A stretch of DNA of 7,514 nt, from the NCBI GenBank assembly GCA_040880545.1, contig JBBDIE010000027.1, positions 1-7,514 on the forward strand, in the 5' to 3' direction. Of the stretch, positions 1-6,332 are shown piece by piece (within the stretch, counting starts at the first letter, position 1; every line of letters starts with the position of its first letter). Origin of the DNA: M55B112 sp040880545 (GTDB taxonomy: Bacteria > Bacteroidota > Bacteroidia > Bacteroidales > GCA-2748055). Both the position numbers and the translations under genes were made by a program. The notes beneath the pieces are model-generated. The model was not told where the DNA came from. It did not search any database and saw only the letters and a list, made by a program, of their open reading frames with translations.

Positions 1-96
1 GGAACGATACATTAATACTACTCAGCCCGCCTGGACTCGTTTAAATCGTTCTTGAACTTTTTGCGCCACCGCTAAAGCTAAGGCGGCACGCGGTTG

Positions 97-129
97 GTTA
101 CTTTTTTGCATCACAGGCAAAAAAGTAAC
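97..129. repeat. 13-bp perfect inverted repeat (hairpin)
   Basis: GTTACTTTTTTGC at 97-109 is followed after 7 nt (atcacag) by its exact reverse complement, GCAAAAAAGTAAC, at 117-129. The hairpin could form on either strand. Similar gttactttttt/aaaaaagtaac pairs are, from memory, common dispersed intergenic repeats in Bacteroidota. No open reading frame surrounds it. Confidence 0.8.
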
Positions 130-152
130 TGGGGTTTGGGGCAACGCCCCAG
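119..152 (-). terminator. Possible minus-strand terminator-like hairpin
   Basis: On the minus strand CTGGGG (152-147) can pair with CCCCAG (134-129). Inside it GGGGC and GCCCC (150-146 and 142-138) offer a competing stem with a 3-nt loop. The stem is followed by TTAC and six T's (124-119). It lies more than 300 nt beyond the SGNH stop codon. It could be a late terminator, or simply part of the dispersed repeat with which it overlaps. Confidence 0.3.
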
Positions 153-211
153 GGAAGGTTACTGGTATTCATCGTATGGGTCCTTTCTTTTAACAACAGA
201 GTAATCAGACC

Positions 212-226
212 AGCAAGCTCTTGAGT
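212..226 (-). repeat. Repeat module C, left copy
   Basis: On the minus strand this reads ACTCAAGAGCTTGCT. It is identical over 15 nt to positions 7424-7438 on the plus strand, so the two copies are inverted relative to each other. The core caagagcttg is itself near-palindromic. Confidence 0.7.
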
Positions 227-358
227 AAATGGATACAGGATAATTTTAAACTCCCTTAACTCTGCGGTTAAAAAAGAATCTAAACAAAGAATGCATAATT
301 TACTCTGAATACTGAATCAAAGCGACATAGCCACGAAATATCGTTGAAATCCCTGAAT

Positions 359-402
359 AAAAAACGAAGCGCCTCCCCCTTCTCCACGTGGCCGGGGGGA
401 GG
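359..402 (-). terminator. Candidate terminator of the esterase gene
   Basis: CCTCCCCC (372-379) and GGGGGAGG (395-402) form a perfect 8-bp G/C stem around a loop that contains the palindrome CCACGTGG. On the minus strand a run of six T's (364-359) follows, but only after a 7-nt spacer, which is longer than in a standard intrinsic terminator. It lies about 70 nt downstream of the SGNH stop codon and is the nearest termination-like structure. It overlaps repeat module B. Confidence 0.4.
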
Positions 403-415
403 TGAGGTGCTACAA
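390..415 (-). repeat. Repeat module B, left copy
   Basis: On the minus strand this reads TTGTAGCACCTCACC, then T, CCCCCC and GGCC. The plus strand at 7446-7470 has the same string without the single T. The 15-nt left part is identical in both copies. In this copy module B runs directly into CACGTGGAG and then a G-rich arm. Confidence 0.8.
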
Positions 416-430
416 GCGTAAGACAGAAAA

Positions 431-451
431 CGGACATAATGGACAGCCACT
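431..451 (-). repeat. Repeat module A, left copy
   Basis: On the minus strand this 21-nt unit begins AGTGGCTGTCC and ends TATGTCCG. It matches positions 7274-7294 on the plus strand at 20 of 21 bases; the one difference is the central base of CATWATG. It starts 19 nt after the SGNH stop codon, in the sense direction of that gene. It contains GTCC twice, separated by five bases. Confidence 0.8.
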
Positions 452-470
452 AAATGTTCGAAACTGAACC

Positions 471-1931
471 TTACCAGTTACGCTGGCCCGCTTTGTACTT
501 CCCGTATTCCAGCATAACAGCATCAAAAAACATCCCTGCCACCAGGTTTGCCCCGCGGGGTGTGAAATGGATGTAATCTGACGTTGCCAGGGGCGGATCG
601 GCGAGGACAAAATTGGTGATAGAATTTTCTCCACCCATGGCCTCGTACATGTCCCAGAACGCGCATCCCGATTCCAGGGCAGCTTCACGCAGAGCATCAC
701 GAACCGGTTCAAGGGTGTTGAATGTGACAAACTTGCCGTTCTCCCTGGTGGACATATCTCCCGGTCCAATAACAACGATCTTCACACCCGGACAAACCGT
801 TTTCAGGTAATTCAACTCCCGCTTAAAAGTTTTCTTGTAAAAGGAGGCGGATTTGATGTAAGGCACGACGTTCCCTCCAAACTGCATGATGATCAGTCCG
901 GGATTCACCGCTGTGAGCATGGTGTCCAGTGTTTGCCTGTCTGAATTGCTGAATTCCAGTCCGGAGCTTCCCCGCATGGCAATATTGTCCATCTGTACCC
1001 CTGCTTCCGGATCAAAGCTGATACCATACACCCTTCCCCCCTCCTGCAGGTTAAATGCAAGTTTTACTTTTTCTACATCTGTATCGATCTTATATTCAAT
1101 CATATGGTAACCACCGTGAACCAGGGTGATGGTGTCGGATATGGTATCATTTATGTGCACTGCTATCATTCCGCTGTCCACATAGGCGTGAAGAAAAATC
1201 CGGATGGTGCTGAAAGATGATGCCCGTTTTCCCTGGCGAAATATAAATTCCACAGAGGGGATGATGTCCTTGTCTGGTTTCGGGACAGCTGTATAGCATG
1301 CCATCATCCCGTAACAGGAATGCTCAATGGTTGAGTCCCGTTCCCCGAAACCAGTGTACCTGATCCAGTCGCCCTCAATCTTCTCCCTGAAAACCGGGTT
1401 GCCCGAGTAAAGTGGTATGGCAGGTACCATTCCACAACCAGATCCGCCGAATACTTTTTGAAACCGGTACCTCAACAAAGCGGTCATCCTGTCATTTTCA
1501 ATCTGGGAGTCCCCGTAGTGCAGAATCCGGATAAGCCGGTCATTCTGTATGGCTTTTTCTGCAACAATAAAGAAGGGTGCCAGGCCGGTGGAATCCTGAA
1601 CTGGAAATTCGATGGGGTATACCCGATTTGAGATGCTGTCTATCCTTGCCCGGATGATTGAATCCATGTTGATATCCGGTTCGGGCACCTGAAAAAAGAG
1701 CGGCAGGTTAATCATCCCCGATTCGGGATCATCGGTCACCGTAATATTTTGAATGAGGCTGTCTGTATAGATTGAAGAGGATGTGTCCCTGGTAAACAGA
1801 CCGGCTGGCGATATAAAGCGCAACTTCAGATCATCGCTGAGTCTGATGCCATCCCTGGGAAAGATAACCGCGATGCCCAGAATGAGCACAAAAACAGAAA
1901 GGAAGTAAAAAAATATCTTCGACGGTTTCAT
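471..1931 (-). CDS. Membrane-anchored SGNH/GDSL-type hydrolase (envelope esterase)
   Basis: A 486-residue protein starting at an ATG 69 nt after mltD. Residues 6-24 form a hydrophobic segment with no clear signal-peptidase site, so an N-terminal membrane anchor with a periplasmic body is likely. The SGNH signature blocks are visible: block I HYGDSQ (138-143, nucleophile Ser142), a block II-like Gly in MRGSSG (319-324), block III FGGN (351-354, Asn354), and block V SDYIHFT (451-457, Asp452 and His455). Blocks I and II are about 180 residues apart, far more than usual. The intervening stretch (about 185-310) is rich in beta-strand-like sequence, as if a carbohydrate-binding beta-sandwich were inserted. 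Such an insert is known from the peptidoglycan O-acetylesterase Ape1. Removal or transfer of acetyl groups on peptidoglycan or an exopolysaccharide is therefore a reasonable inference, but the substrate is not proven. No MBOAT acyltransferase partner lies in the window. Confidence 0.85.
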   Translation of the reverse strand: MKPSKIFFYFLSVFVLILGIAVIFPRDGIRLSDDLKLRFISPAGLFTRDTSSSIYTDSLIQNITVTDDPESGMINLPLFFQVPEPDINMDSIIRARIDSISNRVYPIEFPVQDSTGLAPFFIVAEKAIQNDRLIRILHYGDSQIENDRMTALLRYRFQKVFGGSGCGMVPAIPLYSGNPVFREKIEGDWIRYTGFGERDSTIEHSCYGMMACYTAVPKPDKDIIPSVEFIFRQGKRASSFSTIRIFLHAYVDSGMIAVHINDTISDTITLVHGGYHMIEYKIDTDVEKVKLAFNLQEGGRVYGISFDPEAGVQMDNIAMRGSSGLEFSNSDRQTLDTMLTAVNPGLIIMQFGGNVVPYIKSASFYKKTFKRELNYLKTVCPGVKIVVIGPGDMSTRENGKFVTFNTLEPVRDALREAALESGCAFWDMYEAMGGENSITNFVLADPPLATSDYIHFTPRGANLVAGMFFDAVMLEYGKYKAGQRNW

Positions 1932-1942
1932 GGACTAAATAT

Positions 1943-2000
1943 AGAAAAAAAGTGGGGGGTTGTGACCGGTACGTATTAAGGCTCCTTAAGTACGCCCACT
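1943..2000 (-). terminator. Terminator- or attenuator-like structure between mltD and the esterase gene
   Basis: On the minus strand, directly after the mltD stop codon, AGTGGG (2000-1995) can pair with CCCACT (1956-1951). The latter is followed by six more T's (1950-1945) and then CTATATTT. Inside lies a second stem, CCTTAA/TTAAGG-type (1989-1984 with 1981-1976), extended by TACG/CGTA pairs around one bulged base. A U-tract after a G/C stem is the intrinsic terminator pattern, but the outer loop is long. It could reduce, rather than stop, transcription into the esterase gene. Confidence 0.4.
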
Positions 2001-3560
2001 TCAAATCTTCTTAATCCGGATCTTTTGCCCGGGTTTGATGCTGTGTCCATTGGTAAGGTTGTTCCACCGTGTGATATCGGTATCGCTGATCCCCGGGTAT
2101 TTTTGTGCAATCTCCCAGAGGGTATCCCCCGACCTTACCGTGTAAAGAATGAATTCCTCATCCTCACTCACCGGGTCATTGACGGTTGTGATAGCCGGTT
2201 GACTCACAATCCTGCCGGCAAACTGCTGTTTCTGGGTAAATGACATGGTATTCAGGTCTTTGTACCGGCCGGAATTTCCTTTGGGTTTATAGATCAACAG
2301 TTTCTGCCCGCTTCGGATCACATTCCTGGAAATATTGTTCCAGTACCGCAGATCCGACAGCCTTACATCGTACCAGTCGGCAATATAGCCCAGGTTATCG
2401 CCCGATTTCACGGTATAATAAAGCTTGTCGTATTTGTCCGCCGGCAGGTCGACCTGCTGACTTGAATTCACGCTGCTCGGGGAGGTAATCAACTTGTCTG
2501 TATTGAAGTAGATGGAATCATTAAAGGCCATAATGGAGTCGCTCAGCATTATAAACGAACTCACGTTTGCAAGGGGAATGGCCAGACTGTAAAGTTCATT
2601 GGGGGTTGCCGGAATTATATCATACCTGTATTGGGGATTCAGGTCCCGTAGTTGTTTTACCGGAATATTCAACACTTCAGAAACCTGCATCAGGTGGAGT
2701 TTCTGACTAATCTGAATGGTATCTGTATGAAGCGCGATATCCAGCTGCTTTTTATACAGATTGTGCTCAGTGTGGTAATTCATTGTATAGGTGGCAGCTA
2801 TAAATGCGGGCACATAACCCCGGGTCTCCCTGGGAAGATAGTAATAGAGTTCCCAGAAATCGCGTTTCCCTCCGGAACGTCTTATCGCCTTGTTTACATT
2901 CCCCGGACCGCAATTGTAAGCTGCCAGCGCCAGTGTCCAGTCGCCATAGATCCCATAGAGGTTTTTCAGGAATTTTGCAGCCGCATGGGTTGCCTTTACC
3001 GGATCCCTGCGTTCATCAACCAGCGAATTGATCCGCAGTCCGTACATCCGTGCGGTGCCATACATGAACTGCCAGGTGCCAACAGCACCTGCCCGGGATA
3101 CGGCGCGTGGATTCAGAGCCGATTCAATTATAGCCAGGTATTTCAGTTCGTAGGGCACGTCATAGAGATCGAATATCTGTTCGAAAACCGGAAAATAGTA
3201 TTCCGACACAGCCAGCATATACCTTACCTGTTCCCTTCTTTTCTTGGTGTAAACGTTGATGTAATTCTTTACGAGCCTGTTGTATGAGAGATCGATGAGC
3301 GATGGGATGTTGCCCAACCGTTCAATATATACGGAGTCAGGAAAATCGGGTACCAGCGAATCATTTATCTCAAACATGGCATCATCTACCATGGCCTCCA
3401 GTGCCTGGTTGATATAATAGACGTTGAGCAGGCTGTCAAAATTTTGCTCAAAACGAAAGTCGTATGTCTCTTCCGGGATAATGGGGTCCTGGGCATGGCA
3501 GGTTACTGGAATCAAGGCCGGTGTCAGTGCGGCAAATAACAGAAGTAGTGTGTTTCTCAT
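2001..3560 (-). CDS. mltD: Membrane-bound lytic murein transglycosylase D-like protein with LysM domains
   Basis: A 519-residue exported enzyme that cleaves the MurNAc-GlcNAc bond of peptidoglycan, releasing 1,6-anhydro-MurNAc products. Residues 1-24 look like a signal peptide (hydrophobic LLLLFAALTPALIPV, probable cut after HAQ24). There is no lipobox, as Cys21 is followed by HAQ. The SLT family 1 domain spans about 125-260: YLAIIES (141-147) with catalytic Glu146, GTWQFM (161-166), AAYNCGPG (213-220) and PRETRGYVP (243-251). A degenerate LysM-like stretch lies at about 283-330. Two clear LysM domains follow: about 381-425 (YTVKSGDNL) and 473-517 (YTVRSGDTLWEIA), which bind peptidoglycan glycan chains. 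Start ATG lies 13 nt after the DUF5683 stop codon, with a weak GGGAAG upstream, so it is probably cotranscribed with parAB. Catalytic and binding residues all look intact. Confidence 0.93.
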   Translation of the reverse strand: MRNTLLLLFAALTPALIPVTCHAQDPIIPEETYDFRFEQNFDSLLNVYYINQALEAMVDDAMFEINDSLVPDFPDSVYIERLGNIPSLIDLSYNRLVKNYINVYTKKRREQVRYMLAVSEYYFPVFEQIFDLYDVPYELKYLAIIESALNPRAVSRAGAVGTWQFMYGTARMYGLRINSLVDERRDPVKATHAAAKFLKNLYGIYGDWTLALAAYNCGPGNVNKAIRRSGGKRDFWELYYYLPRETRGYVPAFIAATYTMNYHTEHNLYKKQLDIALHTDTIQISQKLHLMQVSEVLNIPVKQLRDLNPQYRYDIIPATPNELYSLAIPLANVSSFIMLSDSIMAFNDSIYFNTDKLITSPSSVNSSQQVDLPADKYDKLYYTVKSGDNLGYIADWYDVRLSDLRYWNNISRNVIRSGQKLLIYKPKGNSGRYKDLNTMSFTQKQQFAGRIVSQPAITTVNDPVSEDEEFILYTVRSGDTLWEIAQKYPGISDTDITRWNNLTNGHSIKPGQKIRIKKI

Positions 3561-3573
3561 AGTAAATCTTCCC

Positions 3574-4218
3574 TTAAAATGTCAGTTTACAACTAAATCC
3601 GTAATTGTTTACCGGGACACCGGTCGTGGTGAATGCCGGTTGAATTGAAGGCTCCAGCCTGACCGTAAGGTCCGGATTCACATCCCAGAAAAACAGGTGC
3701 GCATCCACATAGGCATCGAGTACCTGGAGTGCGTGTGCAGCAACAAGGGTAATGTAGCTCAATTCCAGGTTTCTCCGCCAGGCCCTGAGAATACGTTCAT
3801 TGAAACTGCTCTGATCGATTGAATAGTTTTCACTGGCTTGTCTGTAACCCTGCGTATTGTAATAAATCCAGTAGCTCACACCACCCAGGGCGCCGTATAT
3901 GATGGGTATTTTAAAATATTTTTTGTTATATGCCTGTCCAAGTCCTGGGAGAAACAGTGAATAGAACATTGCCTTGTTTGCCGAATGTTCCACTTCATCC
4001 ATATTAACTTTTTCGGCGGACTTCCTCTTTTCAGATAAATTCAAAGTATCCCCATCCTGTGTCCTGGCCGGTGCTGTGAGACGCTCCCTGTATGTGGTAT
4101 CGGATCCCGGAGCTTCTCCCTGACCTGCAAGCGGAAACCCAACTAAAGCAAAAAGGAGAATCATACCTGCGATCCTCCTGATTTTTTCTCCGGTTATATC
4201 GGAATAATTTGTGATCAT
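3574..4218 (-). CDS. DUF5683 domain membrane protein
   Basis: A 214-residue protein of unknown function. I recognise it as a DUF5683 family member by SLFLPGLGQAYNKKYFK (87-103) and by LQVLDAYVDAHLF (164-176), features I know from Bacteroidota proteins encoded beside parB. A hydrophobic stretch at 17-32 (MILLFALVGFPLAGQG) is probably a signal peptide, followed by a hydrophilic linker with charged residues (35-78). Residues 103-120 form a likely membrane segment, and 151-167 may be another. The start ATG overlaps the parB stop codon in ATGA (4218-4215), which points to translational coupling and supports this start over Met19. Its position between the partition genes and a peptidoglycan lyase suggests an envelope role, but nothing in the sequence gives a reaction or partner. 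Confidence 0.88.
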   Translation of the reverse strand: MITNYSDITGEKIRRIAGMILLFALVGFPLAGQGEAPGSDTTYRERLTAPARTQDGDTLNLSEKRKSAEKVNMDEVEHSANKAMFYSLFLPGLGQAYNKKYFKIPIIYGALGGVSYWIYYNTQGYRQASENYSIDQSSFNERILRAWRRNLELSYITLVAAHALQVLDAYVDAHLFFWDVNPDLTVRLEPSIQPAFTTTGVPVNNYGFSCKLTF

Positions 4219-5096
4219 GTACCAGGTTTGTCAAGAATACTCACGATTCTTTGCAGATCTTCATCTGATTTAAATGGTATAACGATCTTGCCAGACCCTT
4301 TATTACTTCTTTTGAAATCAATTGTTGCACCAAAGAAATGAGAGAGGTGATCTCTCAGGTTTTCATATTCATCCGGTTCATCTGTGGGAGTCTTTTCATC
4401 CCCCCGGGGGGCTTCCTTCAGTTTTTTCACAAGGGCTTCCACCTGTCTGACCGACAGATCCTGCGCCACAGTCTTGTTAAATGCTTCCAGCTGAACAGCC
4501 TCATCCTCCACGCCAAGTAAAGCACGCGCCTGTCCCATGGATAATTTTTTGTCCCTGATACCAGCCTGTATATCGGCCGGAAGTTTGAGCAACCGCAGAT
4601 AATTGGTTACAGTGGCCCTTTTCTTTCCAACCCGTTCGCCCAGTGATTCCTGGGTCAGTTTAATCTCCTCCATCAGTCGCTGGTAGGAGATGGCCACTTC
4701 GATGGCATCGAGATCCTCCCGCTGAATATTCTCCACCAGCGCCAGTTCCAGCATGTTCTCATCTTCTGCTTCCCTGATATAAGCCGGAATCTTTTTCAAT
4801 CCCGCTTTCATTGCTGCCCTGAACCGCCTTTCGCCAGTGATCAGCTGAAACCTGTTGTCGTCGATCTTCCTGACTGTTAATGGCTGAATAATTCCCAGCT
4901 CCTTAATAGAAACTACCAGTTCGTTGAGTGATTCCTCATCGAAATTTGTTCTTGGCTGAAACGGATTTGCTTCAATACTTTTCAAAGGTATCTCATTGGC
5001 TGAAGTGGCCATTTTTATCAACTCACGGGCATCCTCCCCGCCCTGATCAATCAGGGCACCTAATCCCCTCCCTAATGCATTTTTCTTTGCTACCAT
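4215..5096 (-). CDS. parB: Chromosome-partitioning protein ParB (Spo0J), CTP-dependent parS clamp
   Basis: A 293-residue chromosomal ParB of usual length. The N-terminus carries the basic ALGRGLGALI motif (7-16), which in relatives contacts ParA and stimulates its ATPase. The CTP-binding domain shows NPFQPR (44-49, box I), TGERRFRA (87-94, box II, with the GERR phosphate-binding core) and ENIQREDLDAIE (122-133, box III). A helix-turn-helix for parS recognition lies at about 147-172 (LTQESLGERVGKKRATVTNYL). An acidic, proline-containing linker (229-243) leads to the C-terminal dimerisation domain (about 244-292). ParB loads at parS, spreads as a CTP-bound clamp and recruits SMC and ParA. The ATG lies 12 nt after the parA stop codon, so the two are one operon. 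No parS site with the canonical flanks is visible in the window. Confidence 0.97.
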   Translation of the reverse strand: MVAKKNALGRGLGALIDQGGEDARELIKMATSANEIPLKSIEANPFQPRTNFDEESLNELVVSIKELGIIQPLTVRKIDDNRFQLITGERRFRAAMKAGLKKIPAYIREAEDENMLELALVENIQREDLDAIEVAISYQRLMEEIKLTQESLGERVGKKRATVTNYLRLLKLPADIQAGIRDKKLSMGQARALLGVEDEAVQLEAFNKTVAQDLSVRQVEALVKKLKEAPRGDEKTPTDEPDEYENLRDHLSHFFGATIDFKRSNKGSGKIVIPFKSDEDLQRIVSILDKPGT

Positions 5097-5108
5097 CTTA
5101 TGTTCAGA

Positions 5109-5912
5109 TTATGAATCAATAACTTTGTCCTTCTGTTTCAATGCCGTTTCTTCATTGTTCTGAAGAATTTCCCTGGCCAGGTTGAGATAATTAACCGCAC
5201 CCTTTGAGTCGGCATCATATAGTATCGCGGGTTTGCCAAAACTGGGTGCTTCACTTAACCTGATATTCCGCTGAACAATGGTATCGAATACCATCTGCTG
5301 AAAATGCTTCTGTACCTCTTCCACCACCTGGTTGGAGAGCCTGAGCCTGGCATCGTACATGGTCAGTAAAAATCCTTCGATCTCAAGCTCTTTATTCAAC
5401 CCCTTCTGAATTATATTGATCGTGTTGAGAAGTTTTCCCAACCCTTCCAGCGCAAAATATTCACACTGTACCGGAATGATCACAGAATCGGCTCCGGTGA
5501 GTGCATTTACTGTAATGAGCCCGAGCGACGGGGAACAGTCGATCAGCACGTAATCGTATTTATCGCGAACCTTTTCAACAACATTCTTGAGCATGTATTC
5601 CCTTTCGGGCATGTTGAGCATCTCAATCTCTGCTCCCACCAGGTCGATGTGTGAAGGAATCAGGTCGAATCCCTTGATCTCGGTGTTCAGAATAATTTTA
5701 TTCGGATCCACATCTTCGATCAGACATTCATATATACTGGTTTTCACCTTCTTGATATCAAATCCGGAACCTGAAGTGGCATTGGCCTGTGGGTCGGCAT
5801 CTACGAGAAGTACTGTCTTGTCGAGAATGGCCAGACTTGCAGCCAGATTTATAGCTGATGTTGTCTTACCAACCCCGCCTTTCTGATTCGCCAGAGCTAT
5901 AACTTTACCCAT
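5109..5912 (-). CDS. parA: Chromosome-partitioning ATPase ParA (Soj)
   Basis: A 267-residue deviant-Walker ATPase that dimerises on ATP, binds DNA non-specifically and, with ParB, moves origin regions apart. The deviant Walker A motif KGGVGKTT (11-18) has the signature Lys11 and Lys16. Walker A' is DADPQ (38-42) and Walker B is VLIDCSPSLG (122-131, Asp125). QRNIRLSEAPSFGKPAILYD (214-233) is the conserved C-terminal region of chromosomal Soj proteins. I start it at the ATG at 5912-5910, giving MGKVIALANQKGG. An in-frame TTG two codons upstream (5918) would add only two residues and is the weaker choice. No Shine-Dalgarno sequence is seen; the leader is A-rich (GTTAAAAAAGAATTTT). It is the first gene of the minus-strand operon, and a -7 box lies about 35 nt upstream. 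Confidence 0.97.
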   Translation of the reverse strand: MGKVIALANQKGGVGKTTSAINLAASLAILDKTVLLVDADPQANATSGSGFDIKKVKTSIYECLIEDVDPNKIILNTEIKGFDLIPSHIDLVGAEIEMLNMPEREYMLKNVVEKVRDKYDYVLIDCSPSLGLITVNALTGADSVIIPVQCEYFALEGLGKLLNTINIIQKGLNKELEIEGFLLTMYDARLRLSNQVVEEVQKHFQQMVFDTIVQRNIRLSEAPSFGKPAILYDADSKGAVNYLNLAREILQNNEETALKQKDKVIDS

Positions 5913-5947
5913 TTGCAAAATTCTTTTTTAACTGTAAAAACGGAAAA

Positions 5948-5955
5948 CAAAGTTA
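5948..5955 (-). promoter_or_regulatory. Proposed -7 element of the parA operon promoter
   Basis: On the minus strand this is TAACTTTG, a perfect match to the Bacteroidota -7 consensus TAnnTTTG. It would start transcription about 30 nt upstream of the parA ATG. No TTTG-like -33 element is seen at the usual 17-23 nt spacing, so the assignment rests on the -7 box and its position. Confidence 0.45.
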
Positions 5956-5990
5956 CTATTTTCAGCATGTGTGCCTTTCATTGCGGGCTT

Positions 5991-6003
5991 TTGTTGTAAA
6001 CAA
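5991..6003. repeat. Odd palindrome, possible operator
   Basis: TTGTT-gta-AACAA is a 5-bp inverted repeat around 3 nt. It lies about 40 nt upstream of the proposed parA -7 box. A similar odd palindrome occurs at 6162-6174. No regulator is identifiable from the sequence. Confidence 0.25.
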
Positions 6004-6014
6004 TCAAATTGTAC

Positions 6015-6036
6015 TTTATTAACAGTTTATCAACAA
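6015..6036 (+). repeat. Tandem 11-mers TTTATTAACAG / TTTATCAACAA
   Basis: Two adjacent 11-nt units agree at 9 of 11 positions and so lie about one helical turn apart. The second contains TTATCAACA, one base from the DnaA-box consensus TTATCCACA; the first, TTATTAACA, is two away. Two imperfect sites in A+T-rich DNA are not enough to call an origin. Confidence 0.35.
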
Positions 6037-6161
6037 TTTTATATAATGCAAATATAATGGATTTATAATGGGAAAGTTAGAAAATTTTGGGTTGGATACT
6101 ATTTTAAAGTTTTAAAGTTGATGTTCAGAATGTGCCGATTTTAACTTGCCTGCTAACAGGG

Positions 6162-6174
6162 TTGTGTAACACAA
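6162..6174. repeat. Odd palindrome TTGTGT-a-ACACAA
   Basis: A perfect 6-bp inverted repeat around one central A, in the divergent promoter region about 160 nt upstream of the kinase ATG. It has the shape of a small regulator-binding site, but its owner is unknown. Confidence 0.3.
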
Positions 6175-6283
6175 AGCTGAGCCGGTAGGTACATTGAAAT
6201 TATTCTTCACGGTGCCCCTCTTTTTATTTATACAGCGTCTATGCGCTCCCCTTTCGAATAAAAGTAACGCCCCACCTTCCCCA

Positions 6284-6314
6284 TTTCTCAATTTTGGAAT
6301 TTAGACTATCTTTG
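6284..6314 (+). promoter_or_regulatory. Proposed promoter of the lipid kinase gene
   Basis: TATCTTTG (6307-6314) matches the Bacteroidota -7 consensus TAnnTTTG perfectly. TTTC (6284-6287), one base from the -33 consensus TTTG, lies 19 nt upstream, within the normal spacing. Transcription would begin near 6320, leaving a leader of about 13 nt before the ATG. Confidence 0.5.
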
Positions 6315-6332
6315 GATTGATATACTGTACTT

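Larger units (their letters stand above)
1..470. other. Non-coding, repeat- and hairpin-rich flank
   Basis: No convincing coding region is visible on either strand in these 470 bases. The stretch lies downstream of the SGNH gene (minus strand) and holds a 13-bp inverted repeat (97-129), a G/C hairpin (129-152), repeat module C (212-226), a stretch reading ctctgcggttaaaaaa (260-275), a C/G hairpin (372-402), and modules B and A (390-451). The ctctgcggtt stretch resembles short dispersed sequences I remember from Bacteroidota intergenic DNA, but I cannot confirm this here. The rest shows no structure that I can name. Confidence 0.7.
5913..6332. other. Divergent A+T-rich intergenic region between parA and the lipid kinase gene
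   Basis: These 420 nt hold no credible gene. They contain the proposed promoters of parA (minus) and the kinase (plus), a tandem pair of 11-mers TTTATTAACAG and TTTATCAACAA (6015-6036), and two 13-nt odd palindromes (5991-6003 and 6162-6174). The stretch 6001-6120 is very A+T-rich. A second perfect -7-like match for the minus strand, TATATTTG (6056-6049), would give a leader of about 130 nt, but such matches are expected by chance in DNA of this composition. Confidence 0.7.

Noticed and set aside
381..391. CCACGTGG palindromes (here and at 7478-7485) as ParB-binding parS sites near parAB
   Set aside because: They share only the CACGTG centre of the consensus TGTTNCACGTGAAACA. The flanks are C/G-rich and lack the GTTN and NAAC half-sites, and both lie within the dispersed module B repeats. 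By eye they are the only CACGTG sites in the window, so a ParB binding test would still settle it.
1..470. Mobile element or CRISPR array in the left flank
   Set aside because: There is no transposase frame, no target-site duplication that I could see and no regularly spaced repeat series; the repeats are single hairpins and short modules.
2652..3287. A 211-codon plus-strand open frame opposite mltD
   Set aside because: It is a shadow of the well-supported mltD frame. The translation shows no family motif, and mltD motifs cover the same bases.
5913..5918. TTG start for parA two codons upstream of the ATG
   Set aside because: The ATG at 5912 gives the usual MGKVIALANQKGG start of chromosomal ParA proteins; the TTG adds two residues with no better upstream context.
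6015..6036. DnaA boxes marking a replication origin
   Set aside because: Only one site is within a single mismatch of TTATCCACA and none is exact. There is no cluster, and no dnaA or other origin-associated gene besides parAB.
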